From Pseudomonas violetae (lineage in GTDB: Bacteria; Pseudomonadota; Gammaproteobacteria; Pseudomonadales; Pseudomonadaceae): a DNA stretch of 57,026 bases. The stretch is taken from positions 1-57,026 of the forward strand of contig NZ_JAKNRW010000032.1 in assembly GCF_023072615.1 (NCBI RefSeq), given 5' to 3'. Positions 1 through 7,849 of this stretch are shown here, in pieces. The translations under genes were made by a program, and so were the position numbers. The notes under the pieces were generated by a model. It was given only the letters and a program-made list of their open reading frames with translations. It did no database searches and was not told the DNA's origin. How positions within the stretch are numbered: the stretch's first letter is position 1; every line of letters starts with the position of its first letter.

Positions 1-742
1 GAACCGGCGCCAGGCGGGCGAGGGTAATCGCCCGCACGTCGCGCTTGGTCAGTTGGCCGTCATGCTTGAAGGCGCTGTCGGGCAAACCGGCCAACCGCGA
101 CAGGCGCGGCGCGTCGGGTTCGGCAAGGCATTCGATGGCGACCAGGTTGAGATCGGCGATGAGCGGATCGGTCCAGTCATTGGCCACTGCGTCGATGCGA
201 CGTTCGGCGTCACCGCCCAGGTGCTCCAGCACGCTCAGGCGACTGGGGCCGAACCCGCGCTCACGTAACAATGCGGCAATGGCCCCAGGGCTCTGGCCGT
301 CATTGCTGAGTACCAGCAGGCGAGTGCCACTGAACAGGTGCGCATTCAGCGCAGCGAGCGGGCGAGCCACGACCGACAGCGTGATGACCTCCTGCAACGG
401 CCAGCCCATTCGAGCAACGGCCAGGGAACACGAGGAAGGGGCGGGCAGGATCAGCATTTCCTCGCTGGACAGCTGGCGGGCGAGACTGGCGCCGACGCCG
501 AAGAACATCGGGTCGCCGCTGGCCAGCACGCACACCGACTCGCCGCGCAGTGCCAGGAGTGAATCCAGCGAGAATGGGCTCGGCCAGGCATGACGTTCGC
601 CGATGATACACAAGGGCAATAAATCGAGCTGGCGTGGGCTGCCAAAGATCCGCGATGCAGACAGCAGCGCATGCCGGGCATTTTTCCCAAGACCCTTGAA
701 GCCGTCTTCACCGATACCTACCACCGTCAGCCAAGGGGTCAT
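1..742 (-). CDS. cobL: Precorrin-6Y C5,15-methyltransferase (decarboxylating), 5' part, cut by window end
   Basis: Enzyme of aerobic cobalamin ring synthesis. It methylates precorrin-6Y at C5 and C15 and decarboxylates the C12 acetate, giving precorrin-8X. The frame is open from ATG 742 to the window edge (247 codons). It begins MTPWLTVVGIGEDGFKGLG, the glycine-rich first strand of the CbiE/tetrapyrrole methylase fold, and continues with the conserved ASGDPMFFGVG loop near residue 92, which belongs to the SAM/substrate site. The CbiT half lies outside the window. It diverges from the cobGHIJ operon, as in P. aeruginosa, but here an extra unknown gene sits between them. A clear TATAAT lies about 72 nt upstream of the start. 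Confidence 0.93.
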   Translation of the reverse strand, partial: MTPWLTVVGIGEDGFKGLGKNARHALLSASRIFGSPRQLDLLPLCIIGERHAWPSPFSLDSLLALRGESVCVLASGDPMFFGVGASLARQLSSEEMLILPAPSSCSLAVARMGWPLQEVITLSVVARPLAALNAHLFSGTRLLVLSNDGQSPGAIAALLRERGFGPSRLSVLEHLGGDAERRIDAVANDWTDPLIADLNLVAIECLAEPDAPRLSRLAGLPDSAFKHDGQLTKRDVRAITLARLAPV

Positions 743-813
743 GCCGTTCCTCTATTATCAAGCAAAGCTACACCATCACCGCACTCGAGCCTGAGTTGCC
801 CGTGCGATCGAAT

Positions 814-819
814 ATTATA
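814..819 (-). promoter_or_regulatory. Candidate -10 box for cobL
   Basis: On the minus strand this reads TATAAT, a perfect sigma-70 -10 hexamer, about 72 nt upstream of the cobL ATG. No good -35 hexamer is visible at 16-18 nt, so this is a candidate only. Confidence 0.35.
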
Positions 820-888
820 GCGCGGTGTCGCTTGTAACCGGCTGTCGATATCTGCGCAGGAGATAAGCGTTTGGGAGTGCCGGTTTCT

Positions 889-1539
889 TCAGCTCCTGTA
901 TTTCTGCAGTTCAAATCGAATCATGGTTATTTCCCGGCGCTTCTTGTCCATCAATGCTCGAACACTGTCGAACTTGGCCTTGTCCAGTTTCAGATAAGCC
1001 CGCCGCTGAATGATCTTGGCCGATTGTCCGTACAGGTCCCGGTAGACGAAATGGCTGGTTTTCGATTCTGCTACCAACTCAAGATTAAACACCGCCATTT
1101 CAAGGATGCCCCTGGCGTCGTAGCGTGCCGGAATAACCTGGAATCGCTCGCCCATCAGGCTTTCCTCATCCAGGGACGTCTTCGCTGGTTCGTCACGCTT
1201 GAGCGCATCGAGGGTGTCAATCATGGCGTTGCCCTGGCGAGTGTCCGGCATGGCCTGGGTGCTGGCGACCAGGAAGTCGGCAACTGTCTTCTCGACCCAA
1301 TGGCGTGTGCGAGTAAAGATGGCATCTTCGTACACGGACCAGCCCAGAAACTTCAAGGTCGATACATACTCATCCAGCCATTCTGCCGAATCGAGAAAGC
1401 GGCTGTAGCCCAGGTCGGCGGATCGCGTGGCGAGCTGGGTACTGTGAGTCAAGTCATCGTAATCTTGCAGGGAAAGTTCACCAATGCACGAAACCAGGTT
1501 GGGGCCAGTCAGCAAGCCCGATGGTTTTCCGTTAGTCAT
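889..1539 (-). CDS. Unrecognised 216-aa protein, distant paralogue of the gene at 6334
   Basis: I do not recognise the family. The start is well supported: AAGGAG lies 6 nt before ATG 1539. There is no signal peptide or membrane segment; the protein looks soluble and mixed alpha/beta, ending in a basic helix with KLDKAKFDSVRALMDKKRRE. Several blocks line up in the same order with the protein at 6334-7158. These are an SLQ/SLE segment, then EWLDEYVSTLKFLG against EWHQAFLKCMEDLG, then TLDALKRDEP against TLDALKKEPD, then a hydrophobic strand after F-x-V. It stands between cobL and cobG, which are direct neighbours in P. aeruginosa, so it looks inserted. Function unknown. Confidence 0.75.
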   Translation of the reverse strand: MTNGKPSGLLTGPNLVSCIGELSLQDYDDLTHSTQLATRSADLGYSRFLDSAEWLDEYVSTLKFLGWSVYEDAIFTRTRHWVEKTVADFLVASTQAMPDTRQGNAMIDTLDALKRDEPAKTSLDEESLMGERFQVIPARYDARGILEMAVFNLELVAESKTSHFVYRDLYGQSAKIIQRRAYLKLDKAKFDSVRALMDKKRREITMIRFELQKYRS

Positions 1540-1768
1540 GAGTTACTCCTTGTATGCAACTGATACCCTGTCGGTTTGAACTTGAAAAAATACAAGAACG
1601 CCGGCGTGATAGATATTGAAGTGATGTGTGGAATTGATTCGCTGATTGAACAGTGCAGTCATGCCTTACTTAATGCGATTCTCCTGGTCATGAAATAACG
1701 GAGGCCCAAAAGCGCGCGCGTTTCGTCGTCAAAACGTACGGGCTTTTCATCCTGCCGGGCAAAGCAGG

Positions 1769-1774
1769 CATAAT
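1769..1774 (+). promoter_or_regulatory. Weak candidate -10 box for the cobG operon
   Basis: CATAAT lies 30 nt upstream of the cobG GTG, with TTCATC 17 nt further upstream as a poor -35. The 265-nt gap 1540-1804 shows nothing else I can name. I looked for the conserved cobalamin-riboswitch core here and did not see it. Confidence 0.25.
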
Positions 1775-1804
1775 GCCGACCTTCCTCCCCTTGCCGGCTA
1801 ACCC

Positions 1805-3127
1805 GTGAAATCACGACAGACCTCCAGCCCCTTGCGTCCTTCGGCTTGCCCGGGATTGCTGCGTGTCGTCCAGGCGCTGGACGGGGGGATTTGCCGGATC
1901 AAACTCGATGGCGGTTGCATCCGCGCCGATCAGGCCATCGTTGTTGCGCAGGCCGCGCAGCGGTATGCCGGAGGGGTCATAGAGGCAACCAACCGGGCCA
2001 ACTTGCAGATCCGTGGCATTGGTGGGCAGGCAACAGCGCTGATCGATAGCTTGCTGGCCGCCGAATTGGGGCCTGCCACTGCCGCTGGCGACGACGTGCG
2101 CAATGTGATGCTCAGCCCTTGCGCCGGCATTGATCGACAAATGCTGTTCGACACGCGTCCACTGGCCCGGGAAATACTCGACAGCCTGCAAACCCGTGAG
2201 TGCTTTCATGACCTGTCGGCCAAGTTCGCCCTGCAACTGGACGGCGGCGAGGCGCTGGCAATGCTCGAGCACCCTCACGACCTGTGGCTGAGCGCGGCTG
2301 ATCGAGAAGGAGAGCAGGTGCTGGTGTTCGGTTTTGCCGGCTGCCCCACAGACAGCCCGGCGGCAGCGGTACACCTGCGCGACGGACATGCGCTGGTGAT
2401 CGCCGTACTGGAGCTGTTCCTGGAACTCGCACGGCCGGATCAAACCCGAATGCGCCATTTGCTCGCCGAACAGTCCCCAGAGTCGCTGCTGCGAACATTG
2501 GCCACCCGTGTGCCGCTACTCTACGTCGCTGGAGCGCAACGACCGGCGATGGCCGCGAAACTGCACGTGGGAACCTATGTACAGCGCCAGGATGGCCTTG
2601 TGTATGTCGGTGTTGTTCCGCCTCTGGGGAGGCTGGCCTCGTCGATGCTCAAGGGCGCCGCTCAACTGGCTGAACAGTTCGGCGACGCCAGCCTGCGCCT
2701 GACTCCCTGGCAAAGCGTGCTGTTGCCCAACATCCGCCAAGAGGATGCCCCCCTGGTCACCCGGCAATTACAGGCCCTGGGTTTTCTGGTCGACGCCAGC
2801 GAGCCGTTGACCGACCTGGTGGCCTGCACCGGATCTTCCGGTTGCAGCAAAGGGTTGGCGGATACCAAGGGCGATGCCCGGCTGCTGGGGGCGCTGCGTC
2901 CAAGCCCGCACACCCGGGAACAGGTGCACCTGACCGGTTGTCCGCGCACCTGCGCCTGCGCGCACGCTGCCCCCGTTACCTTGCTGGCGACCAGCATGGG
3001 TCACTACGATGTCTATTTTCGCGATGCAGCACTGCCGGGTTTCGGCGCGCTGCAAGCACGCAATCTCACTATTGAAGCGGCGGGTGCATTGCTTGATGCC
3101 CGCCCACGGAGCCCCCTTGATGCTTGA
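1805..3127 (+). CDS. cobG: Precorrin-3B synthase
   Basis: Oxygen-dependent monooxygenase that turns precorrin-3A into precorrin-3B, the step that marks the aerobic cobalamin route. At 440 aa it has the sulfite/nitrite reductase-like fold with two half-repeats. Cysteines C341-x5-C347 and C379-x3-C383 (ACTGSSGCSKG and GCPRTCAC) match the 4Fe-4S ligand pattern of this family. It starts at GTG 1805. It is the first gene of cobGHIJ and overlaps cobH by 8 nt, so translation is probably coupled. It carries the N-terminal motif NRANLQIRG typical of ferredoxin-like half-domains. Confidence 0.93.
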   Translation: MKSRQTSSPLRPSACPGLLRVVQALDGGICRIKLDGGCIRADQAIVVAQAAQRYAGGVIEATNRANLQIRGIGGQATALIDSLLAAELGPATAAGDDVRNVMLSPCAGIDRQMLFDTRPLAREILDSLQTRECFHDLSAKFALQLDGGEALAMLEHPHDLWLSAADREGEQVLVFGFAGCPTDSPAAAVHLRDGHALVIAVLELFLELARPDQTRMRHLLAEQSPESLLRTLATRVPLLYVAGAQRPAMAAKLHVGTYVQRQDGLVYVGVVPPLGRLASSMLKGAAQLAEQFGDASLRLTPWQSVLLPNIRQEDAPLVTRQLQALGFLVDASEPLTDLVACTGSSGCSKGLADTKGDARLLGALRPSPHTREQVHLTGCPRTCACAHAAPVTLLATSMGHYDVYFRDAALPGFGALQARNLTIEAAGALLDARPRSPLDA

Positions 3128-3746
3128 TTACATCCGCGACGGTCAGGAGATCTATCGCAACTCCTTCGCGATTATCCGCGCCGAGGCCAACCTCGACCGG
3201 ATCCCGGCTGACCTGGAAAAACTCGCGGTTCGAGTGATCCACGCCTGCGGTATGGTCGAGGCCATTGGTGGCCTGCAGTATTCCGAAGGCGCGGGTAAAG
3301 CGGGGCGTGATGCACTCATGGCCGGGGCGCCGATTCTGTGTGACGCACGAATGGTGTCCGAAGGCGTGACCCGCACGCGTTTGCCGGCCAACAACCAGGT
3401 GATCTGTACTCTGCGCGACGACAGCGTGCCGGACCTGGCGCGTGAGTTGGGCAACACCCGTTCAGCCGCCGCACTTGAATTGTGGCGCCCGCATCTGGAA
3501 GGCAGCGTGGTAGTTATCGGCAACGCCCCGACTGCCTTGTTCTACTTGCTGGAAATGCTCGATGCCGGTGCGCCGAAACCTGCGCTGATCCTGGGCTTTC
3601 CGGTAGGTTTCGTCGGCGCAGCTGAATCCAAGGCAGCGCTGGCCGCCGACAGCCGAGGCGTACCTTTCGTGATCATGCAAGGGCGACTGGGGGGTAGTGC
3701 AATGGCTGCTGCTGCCGTCAATGCCCTCGCTACGGAGATCGAATGA
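3120..3746 (+). CDS. cobH: Precorrin-8X methylmutase
   Basis: Moves the C11 methyl of precorrin-8X to C12, giving hydrogenobyrinate. I take ATG 3120 (MLDYIRDGQEIY), which gives 208 aa, the usual CobH length; an in-frame upstream start at 3009 would add 37 residues lying inside cobG. The family signature segment VRVIHACGMVE, with the catalytic histidine, is near residue 35-45. Downstream come GAPILCDARMVSEG and the NAPTALF loop. It overlaps cobG by 8 nt and cobI by 4 nt (ATGA), so the operon is tightly coupled. Confidence 0.95.
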   Translation: MLDYIRDGQEIYRNSFAIIRAEANLDRIPADLEKLAVRVIHACGMVEAIGGLQYSEGAGKAGRDALMAGAPILCDARMVSEGVTRTRLPANNQVICTLRDDSVPDLARELGNTRSAAALELWRPHLEGSVVVIGNAPTALFYLLEMLDAGAPKPALILGFPVGFVGAAESKAALAADSRGVPFVIMQGRLGGSAMAAAAVNALATEIE

Positions 3747-4477
3747 TGCAGGCCCCTGGACGTTTGATCGGCCTGGGCGTCGGTCCTGGTGATCCGGAAC
3801 TGATTACTGTCAAAGCCCTGCGCCTGTTGCGCGAGTCGCCTGTGGTCGCGTACTTCGTCGCCAAGGGTAAAAAGGGAAATGCGTTCGGTATCATTGAAGA
3901 TCACCTTCAGGATGTACAAACATTGCTGCCGCTTGTGTATCCAGTGACGACCGAAGCATTGCCAGCACCGTTGTCCTATGAACAAGTGATCAGTGACTTC
4001 TACGACGCAGCCGCGCAAGAGCTGGCGGCGCATCTGGATGCCGGTCGAGATGTGGCGGTGATCTGTGAAGGCGATCCGTTCTTCTACGGTTCCTACATGT
4101 ATCTGCACGATCGCCTGGCCGAGCGCTACGACGCCGAAGTCGTGCCCGGTGTCTGCTCGATGCTGGGTGGTGCGTCCGTGCTCGGTGCCCCACTTGTCTA
4201 TCGAAACCAGAGCCTGTCGGTGTTATCCGGCGTCTTGCCCCATGAAGATCTCAAGCGCCGCCTGGCCGACGCCGACGCTGCGGTGATCATGAAGCTGGGG
4301 CGTAACTTTCCCAAGGTACGTGAAGTACTGGAGGAGCTGGGCCTGGCAGAACGGGCGCTATACGTCGAGCGTGCCACCATGGCCAACCAGAAAATAGTAC
4401 CGCTGGATCAGGTCGAGCCGATGTCTTCGCCGTATTTCTCCTTGATCATCGTTCCGGGTGAAAGGTGGCAGGGCTGA
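3743..4477 (+). CDS. cobI: Precorrin-2 C20-methyltransferase
   Basis: SAM-dependent methylation of precorrin-2 at C20, giving precorrin-3A, the substrate of CobG two genes upstream. At 244 aa it has the tetrapyrrole methylase fold. GLGVGPGDPELITVKALR near the N-terminus is the glycine-rich loop, and VICEGDPFFYGSYMYL near residue 105-120 is the second SAM motif. PGVCSMLGGASVLGAPLV follows as usual for CobI/CbiL. The start overlaps the cobH stop (ATGA); two ATGs in tandem (3743, 3746) are possible starts. It ends in a TGATG junction with cobJ. Confidence 0.95.
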   Translation: MMQAPGRLIGLGVGPGDPELITVKALRLLRESPVVAYFVAKGKKGNAFGIIEDHLQDVQTLLPLVYPVTTEALPAPLSYEQVISDFYDAAAQELAAHLDAGRDVAVICEGDPFFYGSYMYLHDRLAERYDAEVVPGVCSMLGGASVLGAPLVYRNQSLSVLSGVLPHEDLKRRLADADAAVIMKLGRNFPKVREVLEELGLAERALYVERATMANQKIVPLDQVEPMSSPYFSLIIVPGERWQG

Positions 4478-6183
4478 TGAGTCGACCCGTTCCTGCAATC
4501 GTCATTCTCGGTAATGGTAGCCTCGCGACCGCACGCCTTATTCAACGATGCCTGCCCGGGGCCCTGATCTACGGGTTGTCCGAAAGGGTCGAGGGCGCGG
4601 ATGTCGTGTATCAGGAATTCGGTGCTACCCTGCGCGAAATCTACGCGGCGAACACGCCTATCATTGCGCTGTGCGCCGCCGGTATCGTGATCCGTACTCT
4701 GGCGCCATTGCTTCTGGAAAAAGGCGTGGAACCGCCGGTACTGGTCGTGGCCGAAGACGGCAGCGCGGTGGTGCCGTTGTTGGGTGGCCTGGGCGGTGTC
4801 AACGTATTGGCCCGCGAAATTGCTCAAGGCCTGGGTATTACGGCGGCCATTACTACCAGCGGCGAACTGCGCTTCGGCACCTGTTTGCTGAACCCTCCCA
4901 GCGGTTACGCCTTGGGCGATCTGGAACTGGGCAAACGATTTGTTTCCGATCTGCTCGGCGGTGAACCGGTTCGAATTGAAGGCCATGCGCCGTGGTTGGC
5001 ACAAGCCCAGCTGGCGCAGGACCAACAGGCACGTCTGGCCATTCATGTCGCAAGTACCGAGCGCGAACCATCCGCCAATGAGCTGCTGATTTATCCCAAG
5101 AGCGTTCTGGTTCTGGTGACCGAAGAGGTCGAAGGCCTGGCCGATGCCATTCGCAAGCACCTGCATAGTGCGAAAATTGCAGTGCAATCGCTGGCCTGTT
5201 TGTTGGCCCATGAAAAGCAGATGGCCAGCCAGGCGCTACGGGATGCTGCCGTCGAACTCAATGTGCCATTGCGGTTTTCCGGTGCGGAGACGGTTTCCGA
5301 TCAGTTGGGCGAACTGACCGCGCCACCGCTGGTGATCCGTAGCGATAGCGGGATTACTATTGCCGTTGCCGAACATCCTTTGGACCCTTCGCGCATAGGT
5401 CGTGCACGTGGACGCCTGGCCGTTATCGGGCTTGGCCCGGGCGCTGCCGATTTGATGGTGCCTGCAGTGAAGGTGGAATTGACCCGCGCCACCGATGTTC
5501 TCGGTTATGAAACCTATGTGCGAATGGCGGGACCGTTCCGTGCCGATCAGGTGCTGCACTGCACCGACAACCGTGAGGAAATGCAGCGAGCGCGTCATGC
5601 CTTCGAGCTGGCGGCGCAAGGTCGCTGCGTTGTGGTGGTGTCTTCCGGTGACCCTGGGGTATTTGCAATGGCAGCTGCGGTGCTTGAGGCACTGCATGAG
5701 TCCCGCGACCCCGCGTGGCACAACGTTGACCTGGAAATTCTTCCTGGCGTGTCGGCGTCATTGGCGACCGCTGCTCAGGCAGGTGCTCCGCTGGGGCATG
5801 ACTTCTGTGTACTGTCGCTGTCGGACAACCTCAAACCATGGGACATCATCGAAAAACGCCTCGCCCTGGCTGCCGAAGCCGACCTGGCCATGGCGTTCTA
5901 CAACCCGATTTCACGATCGCGTCCCTGGCAGTTGGGGCGTGCGCTGGAGATCGTCGCGCAGTACCGAATGGCTGATACGCCGGTCGTGCTGGGGCGAGAT
6001 ATCGGGCGTCCAGGTCAAACGTTGCGGGTGACGACCCTGGGGCAATTGACCGCAGATCAGGTTGATATGCGAACAATGGTATTGATTGGTTCTTCGACGA
6101 CCCGCGTGTTTCCCCGAGCCCAAGGTTTGCCATGGGTATATACACCGCGTAGTTACGGTGAAAAGTTGCTCGATATCAAGTAA
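4477..6183 (+). CDS. cobJ: CbiG-like/CobJ fusion: precorrin-3B C17-methyltransferase
   Basis: The C-terminal part (about 310-555) is CobJ. It methylates precorrin-3B at C17 with ring contraction, and shows the SAM loop VIGLGPGAADL and the VVVSSGDPGVFAMA motif. The N-terminal part (about 5-305) is CbiG-like, with an N-terminal domain containing the GGLGGVNVLA loop and a CbiG_C/CobE-like domain (LVTEEVEGLADAI). CbiG opens the delta-lactone in the anaerobic pathway, so its role in this aerobic set is not settled, although the fusion is known in pseudomonads. I prefer ATG 4477 (TGATG overlap with the cobI stop) over an in-frame GTG at 4465. 568 aa. Confidence 0.92.
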   Translation: MSRPVPAIVILGNGSLATARLIQRCLPGALIYGLSERVEGADVVYQEFGATLREIYAANTPIIALCAAGIVIRTLAPLLLEKGVEPPVLVVAEDGSAVVPLLGGLGGVNVLAREIAQGLGITAAITTSGELRFGTCLLNPPSGYALGDLELGKRFVSDLLGGEPVRIEGHAPWLAQAQLAQDQQARLAIHVASTEREPSANELLIYPKSVLVLVTEEVEGLADAIRKHLHSAKIAVQSLACLLAHEKQMASQALRDAAVELNVPLRFSGAETVSDQLGELTAPPLVIRSDSGITIAVAEHPLDPSRIGRARGRLAVIGLGPGAADLMVPAVKVELTRATDVLGYETYVRMAGPFRADQVLHCTDNREEMQRARHAFELAAQGRCVVVVSSGDPGVFAMAAAVLEALHESRDPAWHNVDLEILPGVSASLATAAQAGAPLGHDFCVLSLSDNLKPWDIIEKRLALAAEADLAMAFYNPISRSRPWQLGRALEIVAQYRMADTPVVLGRDIGRPGQTLRVTTLGQLTADQVDMRTMVLIGSSTTRVFPRAQGLPWVYTPRSYGEKLLDIK

Positions 6184-6187
6184 CCGT

Positions 6188-6219
6188 GAGCTGTCCGAAT
6201 CACCCGATTCGGACAGCTC
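6188..6219 (+). terminator. Perfect 14-bp hairpin after cobJ
   Basis: GAGCTGTCCGAATC (6188-6201) and its exact reverse complement (6206-6219) enclose a 4-nt ACCC loop, 5 nt after the cobJ stop. The stem is very stable, but no T-run follows on either strand. It is probably the end of the cob transcript, by a terminator lacking a classic T-tract or as a 3'-end protecting hairpin. Confidence 0.6.
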
Positions 6220-6224
6220 TGCCA

Positions 6225-6305
6225 CTTCAAACATAAATGGACATTCTTTGATGTTTGAAGGGGCACGGCAATATGAGTTAGGTTTTGAGGGTGCCAGGAG
6301 GCACC
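6225..6305. repeat. Two further inverted repeats upstream of the gene at 6334
   Basis: CTTCAAACAT (6225-6234) pairs with ATGTTTGAAG (6251-6260) across 16 nt. GGTGCC (6290-6295) pairs with GGCACC (6300-6305) across AGGA. With the hairpin at 6188-6219 this puts three stem-loops in about 120 nt directly before the unknown gene. They could be an operator and a leader structure, or an element remnant. Confidence 0.5.
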
Positions 6306-6333
6306 GTTAACTAACTAACAAGGAATGTCATAT

Positions 6334-7158
6334 ATGCAAAATGTAGACGGCACAATCAGTACCGAGGAGTCCAAGGACCTCATTTCGTGGCGTGTAGAAA
6401 GACGTCAGTCGTTATCGACTAATGTCAGTCCTGTCAGGTCGTTGGTTTCCCCGCTAATATCCAACCCCACCAGAGAACTGGATGCCCTGGTCTTAGGTAA
6501 CGCGTTAATCGGCTACGGGGATAATGTGTCGCTCGAGAACATGACCATTATCGAGAACATCATCAAGTTTTCGAAGATGGAAGCTACCCTTGAAGTTCCG
6601 GGTGATAAAAAGCCCAAGGAATGGCATCAGGCCTTCCTTAAGTGCATGGAAGACCTGGGCTGCTATGTTCCGGACAGCGGAGTCGTGGAATATAATCGAG
6701 GCGCCGTGCAACTCACCATGTCCAACGTGTTAACAGGTATCGTCAAGGCAGGCATCGAAGCTGCCAAAGCGGCAATTCCAGGTGCAACAGTGCTGGGTGC
6801 TGTGGCGGATTCAACCCTGGATGCCCTGAAAAAAGAGCCGGACGTCGTCAAGTTGTTCCATTTCGAAGTCACCAAGGCCAAGGGCGTGAAACTTGCGATC
6901 TTGCCCTGCGAGCAACTGAAAAACGGCTTGATCATGATCATGCTGTCCTCCATATACAGTGAGTCCTTCAAGTCAGAGGGGGGAGTGATCTTCCTTGATG
7001 CAACGGTCGAGGATCAGGATGTTTTCCGCGCGGCCTCTTTCATCACATTCAACCCGCTTCGTTACGCGCAAAATAAAGCCAGCATCGAACGTGTGCTTGA
7101 CCATCAGCAGGACGCTCAGTTGACCAAACGTTTTAATCGCACCAGGCAAAAGGCCTGA
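6334..7158 (+). CDS. Unrecognised 274-aa protein, distant paralogue of the gene at 889
   Basis: I do not recognise the family. An ATG at 6325 touches the AAGGA sequence directly, so the in-frame ATG 6334, 9 nt after AAGGA, is the better start (MQNVDGTISTEES). The N-terminus is polar. The middle holds EWHQAFLKCMEDLGCYVPDSG and a hydrophobic, glycine/alanine-rich stretch (residues about 135-160, with AAKAAIPGATVLGAVADS) that could be an amphipathic or membrane-interacting helix pair. A beta-rich end follows. Block order matches the 216-aa protein at 889-1539. The upstream region holds three hairpins. The gene looks more AT-rich than the cob genes, which suggests an accessory origin. Function unknown. 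Confidence 0.75.
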   Translation: MQNVDGTISTEESKDLISWRVERRQSLSTNVSPVRSLVSPLISNPTRELDALVLGNALIGYGDNVSLENMTIIENIIKFSKMEATLEVPGDKKPKEWHQAFLKCMEDLGCYVPDSGVVEYNRGAVQLTMSNVLTGIVKAGIEAAKAAIPGATVLGAVADSTLDALKKEPDVVKLFHFEVTKAKGVKLAILPCEQLKNGLIMIMLSSIYSESFKSEGGVIFLDATVEDQDVFRAASFITFNPLRYAQNKASIERVLDHQQDAQLTKRFNRTRQKA

Positions 7159-7188
7159 CACGGGTCGAGTGGGCCTGGTGCCTGATAC

Positions 7189-7785
7189 TCAGGACACCAG
7201 GTACCCTCTCACTCCGGTAAAGATGATTTGCGCTGCCAGCGCACACACGAACAACCCCATCAATCGGCTGACAATTTGCAGGCCCTGGTCGCCCAGGATT
7301 CTCTCGATGCGGTTGGACAGATAAAGCACTACGCCCACGGTGAAACTGGCCAGGGCGATGCTGACGATGGCAGTCAGCTTGTCGTCCCAATGGGGCTGGC
7401 TCACGCCCATGACCAGCAGGGCGCCGATGGTCCCGGGCCCGACGGTCAGGGGAATGGTGAGCGGGACGATGGTTACGTCCTGCTGCACATTGTCGGTTTG
7501 CACCACCGATTTGCCCTGCGCCATGCCCAGTGCCGAGATGAACAGCACGCTGCCGGCGCCGATGCGGAAGGCATCCACGGTGATCCCGAACACATTAAAA
7601 ATCACCCGGCCAAACAGGTACAGCAACACACTCGAAACCAGCGTGGCGGTCGCTACTTTCCAGGCCAGGCGGCGTTGTTCTTTTCGCGAGTAACCGCGAG
7701 TCAGGCTGATGAAGCAGGACAGTACGAAGAACGGGCTGTAGAGCACCAGCATCTTCAGGTAAACACTGAACAACACATGGAGCAT
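7189..7785 (-). CDS. MarC/UPF0056 family integral membrane protein
   Basis: At 198 aa it has about six hydrophobic segments and the family pattern. An early FFVLSCFISLTRGYS segment is followed by a central polar-membrane motif, VPLTIPLTVGPGTIGALLVMG, the MarC signature. NRIERILGDQGLQIVSRLMGL comes near the C-terminus. It is an inner-membrane protein sometimes called a neutral amino-acid transporter-like (NAAT) family; its substrate is not established. It stands 30 nt from the end of the convergent gene at 6334 and 64 nt downstream of retS on the same strand, so it may be partly co-transcribed with retS. Confidence 0.9.
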   Translation of the reverse strand: MLHVLFSVYLKMLVLYSPFFVLSCFISLTRGYSRKEQRRLAWKVATATLVSSVLLYLFGRVIFNVFGITVDAFRIGAGSVLFISALGMAQGKSVVQTDNVQQDVTIVPLTIPLTVGPGTIGALLVMGVSQPHWDDKLTAIVSIALASFTVGVVLYLSNRIERILGDQGLQIVSRLMGLFVCALAAQIIFTGVRGYLVS

Positions 7786-7849
7786 GGTGCGAGCTCACTG
7801 GAGAGAAAAGTCGAAGGGGAGTCTAACAGGCGCTGCAGCGTCTGTCGGC

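Noticed and set aside
871..1563. Plus-strand ORF of 230 codons
   Set aside because: Antisense to the 216-aa gene, which has a strong ribosome site; the product shows no coherent domain.
1540..1804. Cobalamin riboswitch before cobG
   Set aside because: No recognisable conserved B12-box or core helices by eye.
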